Positions 34,881 to 47,445 are shown, counted from the first letter of the stretch. The stretch: DNA of 64,000 nt from Treponema sp. (GCA_031286205.1 JAITUR010000091.1:1-64000); one strand, 5' to 3'. Notes: a model not told the origin generated them from the letters alone. Numbers and translations: made by a program.

Positions 34881-37183
34881 TTAAGAACCTCTATTTTTCT
34901 GTTAGCGCAGTCAAGATGCAGGTTTATAGCTTGTGAGAGCCTGTTAAAAACTTTTTCTCCTACTCCAATAGCGGCAGGAATACCAAGTTCTCCCGCGCGT
35001 ATTGCCATGTGGGAATTTGCTCCTCCGTATGCCGTAATAAAACCAAGAATGTCGCAGGAAAAAACCCAGTCAAAACCCGGGTCTGCCGCTTTTATTAAAA
35101 GTATTTTTCCCGTGATATTATCTTTATTGTGTCCTTCCGCTATTACATCTCCTGTTGCTTCCCCCAGAGTGATATAATTGGGGATACTTGTCGGCATATG
35201 GAATGTGTAAATATCTGCGGGGTTAAGAATTACCGGAGGCATGGTAATGCCAAGTGTTTCTTCGTGCCGTCTTTTTCCCTCTGCGATAGAATCGGCAATG
35301 GCTGTTTTTATATCCGCAGCCGAGGAGTATAATTTATCTATTAAAAAATAATCCAGATAAGATATTTCTTCGCGGCTAAAACCGTATTGGTTTCCAAGTT
35401 TGGCTAAAAGTTCCAGGACATGGGAAAGACTTTTTGTAAAAATAAATTTTGAATATTCTCTTCCCTCTATGCCGGCTTTAAGGAATTTAAACAGGGCAAG
35501 AACATCTCCTTTTAATCCCTGGTTAATCATTTCGTTTTGTATTGCAGAATACTGCCCGATAGAAAGAGCAAATGGTTCTTTTTCGCGGGATGCCGCTTCT
35601 GTTTGTCCGCCAAGGTACATTTCCGGCGCGGCATCGTAGCGTTTGGAAGTTATATCATAAGTTCCGGGACGCAGATGCCCGTATTTTTTTAAAAATGCGG
35701 ACTGAGAAAGTTCCTGCCAGTCTGCGGACATTTGCGAGCTGACAGTATTAAGGCTTCCCATATAATTTTGATAGTCGCGCTCGGAAAGGATGCCAATGGC
35801 AACCAGCGATTTTAAAAGCTGCACGGCAATAAAACCCGCTCGCGCAAGTCCTGCAAAGGGCAGAGTGCCGTAACGAGTGCAATCCGCTATCAGCCAATAA
35901 ATCTTGGATATATCGTCCATTTCGCTGTTTATAATAATTTCGCGGCGTTTATCCAGTATATCAATTTTTTGCGTGTCTATAATCCATAAACCGTCCTGAA
36001 CATTAATTATATTATTGGTTAAATCGCAAAGAGAATTTCGCAGGGTATCTATATCCTGCTGAGTAAAACCATGTTCCGATAATATTTTTAAACGCTGGGG
36101 CAGATCAAATGTGTTGCAGGAAAATACAATTTCGAACTCTACTTTATCGTGCTTGTCAGGGTCTGCGGCAAGGCTGTCCAGGTAATAATTGGCAAGTTTT
36201 TCGCTGAGTGTGTTATCTATATCTTTTGGAATAAATGAATTAAAGCTGATTCTAATATCGATATACGGAAGCCCGCAGAATTCTACCATAAGCGGAAAAC
36301 TACGCAGGTTTTTATAGCCGTATTCGTTGCGCTGATACGCCCAGGTACCGTCTGTAATAAGTTTTTTATACAAAGATGACGCAAGCGGCCTTGGACGAAT
36401 ACCGATCATTTCCGCGGGATTCCAGTCCGGCATAACACCGTAGATTGTACGCCGTCCTTGCGCATAAGGATGCAAACCCATGCCTGTTGTAATAAAGTTG
36501 TATGCCCGTTCCAAAGTTTGGCGTTGTTTATCTATGCAGGCGGTTTCTTTCTGCAAAACAAGAGGTCTGGCTTGTAAAATATACAAAATACCGTCTTTTG
36601 TAAAAGCGAATTCAATATCAATATTTTTTTGTCCAAAAAGTTCGATTATTTCTTCGGATGCTTCTACAAGAGAGTCCAATTTAGCATTGCCGCTTTTTTT
36701 CCCATGAAAAATATAACAGGTAGAAGTATCTGCCTGCTGCCCTGAGGTGATAGATTCGGAAGAACCGCTGGTATCGTCGTAATTTATTACAAAATAATTT
36801 CCGCCTGTGTTGGGATCTACCGTAAACAAAACACCGGACATATCTATGTTTTTTAGCATAGGTTGAATCAGTATTTGGTTGTCTGTACTTTTATCGTTGT
36901 AGGATTCGTAAACTTTTTTTGCGGCATCTATTATATTTTCCGGAGTTATGTTTAAAAGCGAAAGAAATTGCCCTGCCATAGAGCTTTTTTCCGTATCTTC
37001 GTTAGATGCGGAAGAACGCACAATAAGAGGAACTTTAAATTCTTTTTGAACCTCTTTTTTTATTTCTTCCGGCTTGGAAAAAAGATCGCCTGTGTTTATA
37101 ACATACTGCGGCAATATTTTACTTTTTTTTACACAAGGCTCCAGCGATTTTAAAGTTCCTGCTTTTGTAGAAAATTTTAACAT
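34877..37183 (-). CDS. PEP-synthase-like dikinase (L-glutamine kinase, Cj1418-like)
   Basis: A 768-residue dikinase. The N-terminal ATP-grasp domain (about 1-215) shows VRSSASNEDTEKSSMAGQ and ends in ILYILQARPLVLQ; the C-terminal phosphohistidine domain has the catalytic His725 in YGGANSHMAIRAGELGIP. The TIM barrel of PEP synthase is missing and the middle 450 residues are unlike it, as in rifampin phosphotransferase and Cj1418. Cj1418 phosphorylates the side-chain amide of L-glutamine (ATP to AMP and Pi), the first step of capsular phosphoramidate. Size, domain order and the two following genes support that role. AAGGA precedes ATG 37183, and the gene starts one base after the preceding stop. 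Confidence 0.75.
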   Translation of the reverse strand: MLKFSTKAGTLKSLEPCVKKSKILPQYVINTGDLFSKPEEIKKEVQKEFKVPLIVRSSASNEDTEKSSMAGQFLSLLNITPENIIDAAKKVYESYNDKSTDNQILIQPMLKNIDMSGVLFTVDPNTGGNYFVINYDDTSGSSESITSGQQADTSTCYIFHGKKSGNAKLDSLVEASEEIIELFGQKNIDIEFAFTKDGILYILQARPLVLQKETACIDKQRQTLERAYNFITTGMGLHPYAQGRRTIYGVMPDWNPAEMIGIRPRPLASSLYKKLITDGTWAYQRNEYGYKNLRSFPLMVEFCGLPYIDIRISFNSFIPKDIDNTLSEKLANYYLDSLAADPDKHDKVEFEIVFSCNTFDLPQRLKILSEHGFTQQDIDTLRNSLCDLTNNIINVQDGLWIIDTQKIDILDKRREIIINSEMDDISKIYWLIADCTRYGTLPFAGLARAGFIAVQLLKSLVAIGILSERDYQNYMGSLNTVSSQMSADWQELSQSAFLKKYGHLRPGTYDITSKRYDAAPEMYLGGQTEAASREKEPFALSIGQYSAIQNEMINQGLKGDVLALFKFLKAGIEGREYSKFIFTKSLSHVLELLAKLGNQYGFSREEISYLDYFLIDKLYSSAADIKTAIADSIAEGKRRHEETLGITMPPVILNPADIYTFHMPTSIPNYITLGEATGDVIAEGHNKDNITGKILLIKAADPGFDWVFSCDILGFITAYGGANSHMAIRAGELGIPAAIGVGEKVFNRLSQAINLHLDCANRKIEVLK

Positions 37184-37184
37184 A

Positions 37185-38414
37185 TTATATTCCTTCCGTT
37201 GTTTTTATCATAAAGTCTGCCACCTTTTTTCCTGCTTCCCCTTGATACGCCCATGCTTTGTTTTTTATCTCTGAAATAGATGTATCCAGGGAAGAATCCG
37301 CGGATGCTTTTGTAATTACCTCTTGCAGTTCGTTAAACATGGATGGTTCCAGCGCAATGCCTGTATTTTCAAGGTTGCGAAATGTCCAGATTTCATCCTG
37401 ATCCTTATAAATATCATACGCGTCACGGCCTCTCCAATCAAGCTCCTTTGCGGTATAAAAAACCGGTTTATTAAGCAAAAACATATAATCCAGGATAATA
37501 CCGGAATAATCGGAGATCATTATATCGGCCTTTTTTAGGGAATAAATATTATCTCTTTCTAAATCCCATTCCAGGTTGGCGGTATCCGCGTATTTTGCTG
37601 TAAGGCGGTTTATAATTTCTTTTTCTACAAGCAAAGATTGAGGATGAGGACGAATTATTATACGCCATCCTGTTTTAATTAACGGGTCCAGTAGTTTTTC
37701 TCCAAATCTGGAAAGAAGCGCCGCTTCGCTCCACGAAGGAGAAACAAGAACGGTAAAAACATGATTTTCTTCTTTGGGTATTTCGTTTAATTTTTTTAAG
37801 TATTCATCCAGATAGGTGCAGCCCACTGTTACAATTTGTTTTTCCGGCAGGCGGCGGGCTTTTTCCAGTTTACGGATATGCTCTTCCTGATACTCGTATC
37901 CATTTACAAGCAGGGAATCGAAGTAATCTAAACCGAACATTTCGCATTGCGCAAACTCCGACGGAGTATGATATAAATGGCTGTAATGTTTTACCATTTT
38001 GGAACGCTTCCACTGATAAACATCCAGTCCCGGTGTTGTCGCAAGAACAAAATCTGCGGAAAGAAAATTAAGACGGGCAAAAGCTTTATTTCCTTCGCCA
38101 ATATATTCCGGTTTAATATATTTGTAGTTTGTGCTAAAAACAGGATCTTCCGCAGACGAAGTTAAATAGAGAAGCTCTATACCTTTATTTTCGAATTCTT
38201 CTACAACAGGCTTAAAAAGAGTCCAGTATCTTTTATCTTCCGCGTATATTACAAATTTATGTTTAGAGCCGTACTTGCCCTTGCCGCCTGTAAAAAAATG
38301 TTTAATTTTTAATTTAAAAGCATGAAACCCAAAAAAAACCGCAGAGGCTATTCCAACCAATAAAGAAAAAAGCGCGCTTCCCGTACCGGGGTCTATGTAA
38401 AGCGGAAACATCAT
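37185..38414 (-). CDS. Membrane-anchored CDP-glycerol glycerophosphotransferase-like (TagB/TagF) protein
   Basis: A 409-residue GT-B protein of the teichoic-acid polymerase family. An N-terminal hydrophobic segment (about 4-32) is followed by the catalytic region with HLYHTPSEF, IIRPHPQS and the SDYSGIILDYMFLLNKPV block; these His and Asp/Ser positions match the catalytic and CDP-binding motifs of TagF. Family members transfer a phosphopolyol from a CDP donor. Between a CMP-AEP gene and phosphoramidate genes, it is the best candidate in the operon for moving one of these CMP-activated groups onto a glycan or lipid. The polyol-phosphate reaction itself cannot be excluded. GGGAG lies six bases before ATG 38414. 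Confidence 0.75.
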   Translation of the reverse strand: MMFPLYIDPGTGSALFSLLVGIASAVFFGFHAFKLKIKHFFTGGKGKYGSKHKFVIYAEDKRYWTLFKPVVEEFENKGIELLYLTSSAEDPVFSTNYKYIKPEYIGEGNKAFARLNFLSADFVLATTPGLDVYQWKRSKMVKHYSHLYHTPSEFAQCEMFGLDYFDSLLVNGYEYQEEHIRKLEKARRLPEKQIVTVGCTYLDEYLKKLNEIPKEENHVFTVLVSPSWSEAALLSRFGEKLLDPLIKTGWRIIIRPHPQSLLVEKEIINRLTAKYADTANLEWDLERDNIYSLKKADIMISDYSGIILDYMFLLNKPVFYTAKELDWRGRDAYDIYKDQDEIWTFRNLENTGIALEPSMFNELQEVITKASADSSLDTSISEIKNKAWAYQGEAGKKVADFMIKTTEGI

Positions 38415-39108
38415 GAATAACTCCCGTAAGAAGCATCGATCTGTTTAAGCTCTTCCAGCGTGTCAATTTCTATTATATCGTTAAAAGAACATTCGCGAAC
38501 CTCTATTTTATAATCGTTAATAAAATATTCCAAAGGAACCTGATCCCAGTATTTTTCTTTGCCGCCGGGTATTTCGTAAACTTCTTTAATATGTTTGGCA
38601 AGTTTTTTTCCGTCTTCTTCGTTCCAATAAGAAATACCAAACATATGGTGGCAATTGCTTCCGCCGATTTTTACTTTTGTAATAATGTTTCCGTCAGTTT
38701 CAAAACACCAGTCATTTGTATAATCGGTTGGAACGCCCAGATAGTTGGTTTTATTTTGATCTTTGTTTATAAGAACCGGGTTTTTAAGCAAAAGGTCGGA
38801 TTCTATTATATATGCGTTTTGTAAATAATCCTGCGCAATTAAAACGGAAGAAATATTATTTGCTTCTTTATAAAACGGATTTTCTAAAAATTGAATATTA
38901 GGATATTTATCTTTAAGTTGGTCAAACTGTTCCCCCAGATATCCTCTAACAATATAAACATTTTCTATACCGGCGGCATAAACAGCGTCCAATAATGTAT
39001 CGATAATTCTTATTCCATTAACTTTTATAAGAGGTTTGGGTGTGTTAAGAGTAATGGGAGAAAGCCGTGTCCCTGAACCTGCCGCAATAAAAATAGCATT
39101 TTTTACCA

Positions 39109-39109
<1 letters not shown>
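38411..39109 (-). CDS. pntC: CTP:2-aminoethylphosphonate cytidylyltransferase (PntC-like)
   Basis: A 232-residue LicC/PntC-type nucleotidyltransferase. IAAGSGTRLSPITLNTPKPL (residues 8-27) is the nucleotide loop, and VESDLLL-like IIESDLLLKNP and IIEIDTLEEL carry the metal-binding acids. PntC enzymes activate AEP as CMP-AEP; the T. denticola enzyme is fused to a transaminase, whereas here PhnW is separate. It overlaps pepM by one base and the TagF-like gene by four. A choline-phosphate cytidylyltransferase would look very similar, so the assignment depends on the adjacent AEP genes. Confidence 0.8.
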
Positions 39110-42652
<3,543 letters not shown>

Positions 42653-42690
42653 ATAAGCAAGGTATCATTTTTTATATGATTTAACAAGCA

Positions 42691-43440
42691 CTAGCTGTCC
42701 GTTAAATAATCTATCTTTCCTTCGCTAAGAGCTTTTAGAATTCTTCGTTTTATTTCGCCTGCCTCTTTATTTCTACCGACAAAGTCCGCAATGCGCAGGC
42801 GTATGTTGCGCCGGTTTGAATTCTGTCCGTAGGGGCAGGTACAGGTGTTTTTTAGGATATTTTGTTCGGAAGCGCAGTCTATAATTTGTTTTTCTTCGAG
42901 CAGGGCAAGCGGGCGAATAAGTGTTACTGGGAATTTCCGGTATTTTACCAGGACAGGCATGGCAAGGAGAGTGCCTTTGGAACAAAGATTCATAAAAAAT
43001 GTTTCTATTATGTCGTCCAGATGATGCCCAAGAGCTATTTTATTAAAACCGTTTTCTACCGCGTATTTTATAAGCTCTAATCTTCTTTGGGTAGAACACC
43101 AATAGCAGTTCATTTTTTCGCCCTCTTTTAACCTGCCAATAATAGGCACGAATAAATCCGTAAAAGGAATGTCCCATTCTTCCAGTCTTTTGGATAAAAC
43201 CGGTTTTTTACAGCAAGCGCAGAAATCCGTGCTTATATGCAAGCCTGCCAGTTCGTAATTTATTTTTAATGCGGGTCTAATATGTGATAATGCCCATGAC
43301 AATACACTGGAATCCTTGCCGCCGGATACAGCAATTAATATTCGGTCGCCTTCGTTTATAAGGGATCTTTCCATTACCGTTTTTATTACAAGTTTTTTAA
43401 CAAGTTCGGAAGGCTCTGTTTTTCGCAGGAATCTGCTCAT
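42691..43440 (-). CDS. ttcA: TtcA-family tRNA 2-thiocytidine synthetase
   Basis: A 249-residue PP-loop ATPase. SGGKDSS lies at residues 39-45, NCYWCSTQRR provides a CxxC pair, and later cysteines occur in NTCTCPYG; TtcA uses such cysteines for a [4Fe-4S] cluster to thiolate C32 of certain tRNAs. GHHLDDIIETFFMNL is the usual second motif. Other TtcA-like paralogues exist with different targets. It overlaps queH by four bases, pairing two tRNA modification genes. Confidence 0.85.
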   Translation of the reverse strand: MSRFLRKTEPSELVKKLVIKTVMERSLINEGDRILIAVSGGKDSSVLSWALSHIRPALKINYELAGLHISTDFCACCKKPVLSKRLEEWDIPFTDLFVPIIGRLKEGEKMNCYWCSTQRRLELIKYAVENGFNKIALGHHLDDIIETFFMNLCSKGTLLAMPVLVKYRKFPVTLIRPLALLEEKQIIDCASEQNILKNTCTCPYGQNSNRRNIRLRIADFVGRNKEAGEIKRRILKALSEGKIDYLTDS

Positions 43441-43973
43441 TTATGTTCTCCGATATACCTTTCTTCTTCCGAGAAGATGCACCCGCAGTATTTTTGCATA
43501 TAAAATCCGCTGGTGCGGGCAGAAGATTGACCTTCCCGGAATAATGGGCGAAAATCGGTGTAAAAAAACTGAAGGTCGTATTTTGCGCCTGTTTCTTCGC
43601 CGATTTGTTTTATTATTTTATGATCCTGGTACGGACTGATTAACAATGTTGTAGAGAATGTACTAAAACCTTCTCTTGCCGCAATGGACACTGTTTTTTC
43701 CAGGCGCATACGATAGCAATTTTCGCAGCGGTTTTTTGTATTTGGATGAAAATCATTAAGAAAAGATTTAAGACCGTATTCATTTTGAGTTATAAGTTTA
43801 AGATTTTCGTTATTTGCAAATTTAGACAGGGAATCAAAGCGGGCTTTGTATTCGATATATGGATGAATATTCGGGTTATACCAAAAAAGTACAGGTTCTA
43901 TACCTTCGCTTTTTATGCTTTTAACACAGGAAATGGCACAAGGGGCGCAGCAAGTATGCAGTAATAATTTCAT
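43437..43973 (-). CDS. queH: Epoxyqueuosine reductase QueH
   Basis: A 178-residue QueH (former DUF208), the cobalamin-independent enzyme that reduces epoxyqueuosine to queuosine in tRNA. Cysteine motifs HTCCAPC at the N-terminus, CENCYRMRL in the middle and KYCGC near the end match the Fe-S and metal sites. FSTTLLISPYQDH is another family block. It substitutes for the cobalamin-dependent QueG. It overlaps priA (ATGA) and ttcA. Confidence 0.93.
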   Translation of the reverse strand: MKLLLHTCCAPCAISCVKSIKSEGIEPVLFWYNPNIHPYIEYKARFDSLSKFANNENLKLITQNEYGLKSFLNDFHPNTKNRCENCYRMRLEKTVSIAAREGFSTFSTTLLISPYQDHKIIKQIGEETGAKYDLQFFYTDFRPLFREGQSSARTSGFYMQKYCGCIFSEEERYIGEHK

Positions 43974-45958
43974 AACATACTCACAGGATCGACATCTATT
44001 TCCAAGTACACTTTTGTATCCTTGCCTTTTTCGTAAAGTGACATTGTTTTACGGGCAACTGCGTGAATAGTACTCATGTTCTCGCCGCGTATAATTAATT
44101 GCCGTCTATGATTATTATTTATAATTCCAATCGGACATTCCGAAGGTCCAAGCAGGTCTATCCCGCCGGAGACAAGAGGTTTTGCAAAAGAAGCAAGGCG
44201 GTTAATCGCGCTATCCGCTTTTTTTTCGTCTCTTGCGCGTATGACAAAACGGATTATTCGCGAGTATGGCGGAAAATTTAACGCAAGTCTTTGACCAAGT
44301 TCCGCTTTGTAAAAACCCGCTACATCCATAGCGCAGGATTTAACGATAACAGGATCATTCATTCGCAGGGTTTGGATAATAACTTTGCCGTCGGGAAAAT
44401 AACGCCCTGCGCGCCCGGCTACCTGTACTATCAGAGAAAAAGTCCGTTCGGCTGCGCGAAAATCTGGCAAATGAAGCCCTGTGTCAGCTAACACAACGCC
44501 GACTAATCTTACACCGGGAAAATTAAGCCCTTTAGCAACCATTTGTGTTCCCAAAAGAATATCAATTAACCCCGCCTTAAATTGAGCAAGAGTGTCTTCC
44601 AAGCCGCCTTTCTTTCCGGCAGTGTCAGCGTCGACACGGCGGACACGAAGATCGGGGAATGTAAGGCGGACTTCTTCTTCTATCATTTCTGTTCCAAACC
44701 CCCGGTAGCCTGCTTCTACAGAACCGCATCCGGGGCATACTTTTGGAACAGATTCTGAATAACCGCAATAGTGGCAAATACATTTATTTTTTGTTTTGTG
44801 CCATGTAAGAGAAACAGAACAACTGCGGCAGGTTTGTTCGTAACCGCAGGATTTACATTTATAAAAATAAGCAAAACCGCGCCTGTTTAAAAATAAAATA
44901 GTCTGCCTGCCCATAGCGGCGGTAGCAAGTATTTCTTCTTTTAATTCTTTGGTTATACAGCTTGTGCTTGTTTCCAGGTTTACAGCTTTTATTTTAGGCA
45001 TTATGCCGCCGGATAACCTCCGCGATAAATCCAGCCGCTTTATGGTTTTTGAATCTTCCATAAGTTTCCATGCTTCCAAAGACGGCGTTGCGGAACCTAT
45101 TACAAGGCGGGCATCGCCTTTATTTTCCGCAATTATTTGGCAGCGTTTTAGCGCAACCTGGCGGGCATGATAGCGCGGCGTGTTACTCGATTTATAAGAG
45201 CCGTCGTGTTCTTCGTCTATGATTATAAGCCCAAGATTGGGAACAGGCGCAAAAACCGCGCTGCGAGGTCCTACTACAATTGGCGCATCCCCCTTGCGGA
45301 TACGAACCCATTCAGAAAGCCGTGTAGAAGGAGTCATGCCTGAATGTAAAGTTGCGGCAAGAGAACCAAAGCGGCTGCCAATCATGTTTGCGGTTTGATG
45401 TGTAAGGGAAATTTCCGGAACAAGATAAATTACGGATTTATTTTGATTCAGTACATGCTGGGCGGCTCTTAAAAAAACTTCGGTTTTACCGGAGCCTGTT
45501 ACGCCGTAAAGATAAAATATTTGCGGAAAGTTATCGGCATCTTTTGTTATAGCGCCAAGCGCGGCTGCCTGTTCGTCAGAAATGGATAATGATTGTTCCG
45601 AAGATTCTTCGATGTCGGGAAAAACAGGAACTATAGCTCTTCTGCCGGAAGGTATCATGCAGGAAAGAGCCTGTCCCAGACTGCATAAATAGTAGTCCGC
45701 CATCCATTTTGCAAGCTCTACATTTTCTGTTCCAAAGAGCGGGTCTGCGTCTACAACACGGCGAATTTTTTTTACAGATTCTTCTTTTACTCCCATTGGC
45801 AGCGTGTCCCGTTCTCCAATTATGTAACCTGTAAGCTCTCTTCTTCCAAACGGAACCATTGCGCGTTTTCCGGCAGAGGCAAGTTTTTTATCATCAACTT
45901 GATAAGTAAAACTGCTGGAATTTGGAATATCAAATACTAGATCAAAGTAAGAAGCCAA
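43970..45958 (-). CDS. priA: Primosomal replication-restart helicase PriA
   Basis: A 662-residue superfamily 2 helicase that reloads replication machinery at stalled forks. An N-terminal 3'-end-binding domain (1-110) precedes Walker A GVTGSGKTE (152-160), the DEEH box, and the zinc-binding cysteine pairs (CKSCGYEQTCRSC, CHYC, CPGC) near the middle; VAKGLNFPGVRLVG and VAGRAGR are helicase motifs V and VI. The start is a TTG at 45958, with GGGGG seven bases upstream and one base after the UDG stop; the next candidate would remove conserved N-terminal sequence. Confidence 0.93.
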   Translation of the reverse strand: MASYFDLVFDIPNSSSFTYQVDDKKLASAGKRAMVPFGRRELTGYIIGERDTLPMGVKEESVKKIRRVVDADPLFGTENVELAKWMADYYLCSLGQALSCMIPSGRRAIVPVFPDIEESSEQSLSISDEQAAALGAITKDADNFPQIFYLYGVTGSGKTEVFLRAAQHVLNQNKSVIYLVPEISLTHQTANMIGSRFGSLAATLHSGMTPSTRLSEWVRIRKGDAPIVVGPRSAVFAPVPNLGLIIIDEEHDGSYKSSNTPRYHARQVALKRCQIIAENKGDARLVIGSATPSLEAWKLMEDSKTIKRLDLSRRLSGGIMPKIKAVNLETSTSCITKELKEEILATAAMGRQTILFLNRRGFAYFYKCKSCGYEQTCRSCSVSLTWHKTKNKCICHYCGYSESVPKVCPGCGSVEAGYRGFGTEMIEEEVRLTFPDLRVRRVDADTAGKKGGLEDTLAQFKAGLIDILLGTQMVAKGLNFPGVRLVGVVLADTGLHLPDFRAAERTFSLIVQVAGRAGRYFPDGKVIIQTLRMNDPVIVKSCAMDVAGFYKAELGQRLALNFPPYSRIIRFVIRARDEKKADSAINRLASFAKPLVSGGIDLLGPSECPIGIINNNHRRQLIIRGENMSTIHAVARKTMSLYEKGKDTKVYLEIDVDPVSML

Positions 45959-46597
45959 TTATTTTCCCCCGGATTCGTCAAGCCTTGCTTTTATAAGTTT
46001 TAGATCTTCCCAGGCAGGGCGCTTGTAAGATTCGTCGCGTAAAAGAGCAGAAGGGTGATATGTTGCAAGCAGGGGAATGGTAAAAGAATCAATTTTATAA
46101 TCGTAGAATTTTCCGCGTAATTTTCCGATAGCTTCGTTTGTTTTTAATAAAGTTTGGGCGGCAACTCTTCCCGCAGCAAGAATATATTTTGGTTTTAACA
46201 GAAGAATTTGTCTTTTTAAGAAATTTGCGCAAGCGGATGTTTCCTCGGGCAGAGGGTCGCGGTTATTGGGAGGCCTGCATTTTATAACATTGGCAATAAA
46301 AGTATTTTCGTTTCTGGAAAGTCCGATCGAGGCAAGCATTTTATCCAAAAGTTGCCCCGCTTTTCCGACAAATGGACGGCCTTGTTCGTCTTCTTCCTGA
46401 CCGGGACCTTCGCCAATTACCATGACAAGAGGGGTTGGGCAGCCTTCGCCCGGAGCCGCGTTGATTCTCTTTGTATGAAGCCCGCAGCCGGTACAACTGC
46501 GGATTTCGCCTATTATATGATCCAGATTATCCTGTTCTTCGTCTCTTGCCCTGTGGTAACCGGTAGAAAGGTAATCGGACAGTAAATTAAAAAGCAT
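45959..46597 (-). CDS. Uracil-DNA glycosylase, family 4 (Fe-S type)
   Basis: A 212-residue family 4 UDG that excises uracil from DNA. Cys35 and Cys38 (SCTGCGLH) together with cysteines in VIKCRPP and SACANF ligate the [4Fe-4S] cluster. GEGPGQEEDEQGRPFVG and YHPSALLRD are the catalytic and leucine-loop motifs. It is the first gene of a long minus-strand run. The ATG at 46597 has no ribosome-binding site, but TATAAT at 46603-46608 lies five bases upstream. Confidence 0.9.
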   Translation of the reverse strand: MLFNLLSDYLSTGYHRARDEEQDNLDHIIGEIRSCTGCGLHTKRINAAPGEGCPTPLVMVIGEGPGQEEDEQGRPFVGKAGQLLDKMLASIGLSRNENTFIANVIKCRPPNNRDPLPEETSACANFLKRQILLLKPKYILAAGRVAAQTLLKTNEAIGKLRGKFYDYKIDSFTIPLLATYHPSALLRDESYKRPAWEDLKLIKARLDESGGK

Positions 46598-46667
46598 ATG
46601 CCATTATATAGCACATTTTAACTATGGAAAAGGGCAAAAAAATAAACACAAAATATGGGGTAGGGGG

Positions 46668-46706
46668 TTGACAGGTACGCTATATATGTGGCACTATATA
46701 TAGCGT
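46668..46706 (+). promoter_or_regulatory. nrdR promoter/operator: -35 plus perfect 11-bp hyphenated palindrome
   Basis: A perfect TTGACA at 46668-46673 is followed by ACGCTATATAT (46677-46687), eight bases and its exact inverse ATATATAGCGT (46696-46706). Each half resembles the NrdR box consensus with CTATATATAG at its core, so the site may be an autoregulatory NrdR operator covering the -10 region. A canonical -10 at 17 bases is not obvious, so the exact transcription start is unclear. Confidence 0.6.
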
Positions 46707-46728
46707 AGGTAGAAGGAGAGTACACCAT

Positions 46729-47187
46729 ATGCGTTGTCCCCATTGTGGAACCATAGAAGACAAAGTTGTTGAGTCTAGGACTCTGGCTAATGGGGATGCT
46801 GTGCGCCGCCGCAGGGAGTGTATTTCGTGCAACTACAGGTTTACAAGCTACGAAAAGATCGAAGAGCAGCAGTTTATGGTGGTTAAAAAGGATCTCCGCC
46901 GCGAGCCGTTTGATCGATCCAAAATAGAAAAAGGTGTTGTGCGGGCGTTGGAAAAAAGACCTGTTTCCCATATGCAGATAGAGAGCCTTGTTAATGAAAT
47001 CGAGGACGAGGCGGCAATTTTAAGCGGCGGGACACGGGAAATAGCAACCCCTGTTGTGGGAGATTTAGTGCTAAAAAAACTGGAAAAATTGGACAAGGTT
47101 GCCTATATCCGTTTTGCATCGGTTTATAAGCATTTTAATAATCTGGAAGAGTTTGTTCAGGAAATAAAGAAAGTAGGAATAGATTAA
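46729..47187 (+). CDS. nrdR: Transcriptional repressor NrdR
   Basis: A 152-residue NrdR, the nucleotide-sensing repressor of ribonucleotide reductase genes. The zinc ribbon uses Cys3, Cys6, Cys31 and Cys34; the ATP-cone (about 49-139) starts at FMVVKKDLRREPFDRSKI and binds ATP/dATP. AYIRFASVYKHFNN is the usual ending. ATG 46729 has AAGGAG about ten bases upstream. No nrd gene is adjacent, so it acts in trans, with probable self-control through the palindrome upstream. Confidence 0.95.
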   Translation: MRCPHCGTIEDKVVESRTLANGDAVRRRRECISCNYRFTSYEKIEEQQFMVVKKDLRREPFDRSKIEKGVVRALEKRPVSHMQIESLVNEIEDEAAILSGGTREIATPVVGDLVLKKLEKLDKVAYIRFASVYKHFNNLEEFVQEIKKVGID

Positions 47188-47199
47188 AATAATTGAGGC

Positions 47200-47261
47200 C
47201 GTACTATAAGTACGAGTTTGACAGCCTTAGGAGGGGCCTTTATACGAGGAGGGCTGACAAA
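47200..47261 (+). other. Structured region after nrdR: two hairpins before the terminator
   Basis: CGTACT (47200-47205) pairs perfectly with AGTACG (47209-47214), and TTTGACAGCC (47217-47226) pairs with GGCTGACAAA (47252-47261) with one mismatch. These hairpins precede a long terminator. The region could be the 3' end of the nrdR mRNA or a small RNA; TTGACA (47218) with TATACG 17 bases later is a possible internal promoter. No known RNA family was recognised. Confidence 0.35.
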
Positions 47262-47267
47262 GTTTTT

Positions 47268-47315
47268 CCTCCGGCTGCTTAATCATCAATGGTTAGGTAG
47301 TCGGGGGTTTTTTTT
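47268..47315 (+). terminator. Strong intrinsic terminator downstream of nrdR
   Basis: Bases 47268-47285 pair with 47290-47307 through about 18 base pairs (several G-T pairs) around a TCAA loop, directly followed by eight T (47308-47315). It terminates plus-strand transcription from nrdR or the structured region before the opposing tRNA-Tyr gene. Confidence 0.85.
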
Positions 47316-47347
47316 GGAAATATAGGATTATATAAAATAAAGGATTA

Positions 47348-47429
47348 TGGGGAGCATAGGATTTGAACCTATGAAGGCTGAGCCAACAGATTTACAGTCT
47401 GCCCCCTTTGACCGCTCGGGAAGCTCCCC
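47348..47429 (-). tRNA. tRNA-Tyr (GUA anticodon)
   Basis: 82 bases on the minus strand with a 7-bp acceptor (GGGGAGC/GCTCCCC), anticodon loop CTGTAAA giving GUA, a long class II variable arm and T arm with GTTCAAATC. Discriminator A; CCA is not encoded. GUA plus a long variable arm identifies tyrosine, and its G34 would be a queuosine site for the pathway that uses the QueH coded nearby. Confidence 0.95.
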
Positions 47430-47445
47430 TGTAAAATTATCTAAT

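Noticed and set aside
34877-37183. Ordinary phosphoenolpyruvate synthase
   Set aside because: The ATP-grasp and phosphohistidine domains are present, but the phosphohistidine domain is at the extreme C-terminus and the PEP/pyruvate TIM barrel is missing.
46618-46971. Minus-strand reading frame opposite nrdR
   Set aside because: It lies antisense to the conserved nrdR gene and its operator, has no ribosome-binding site and resembles no protein family.
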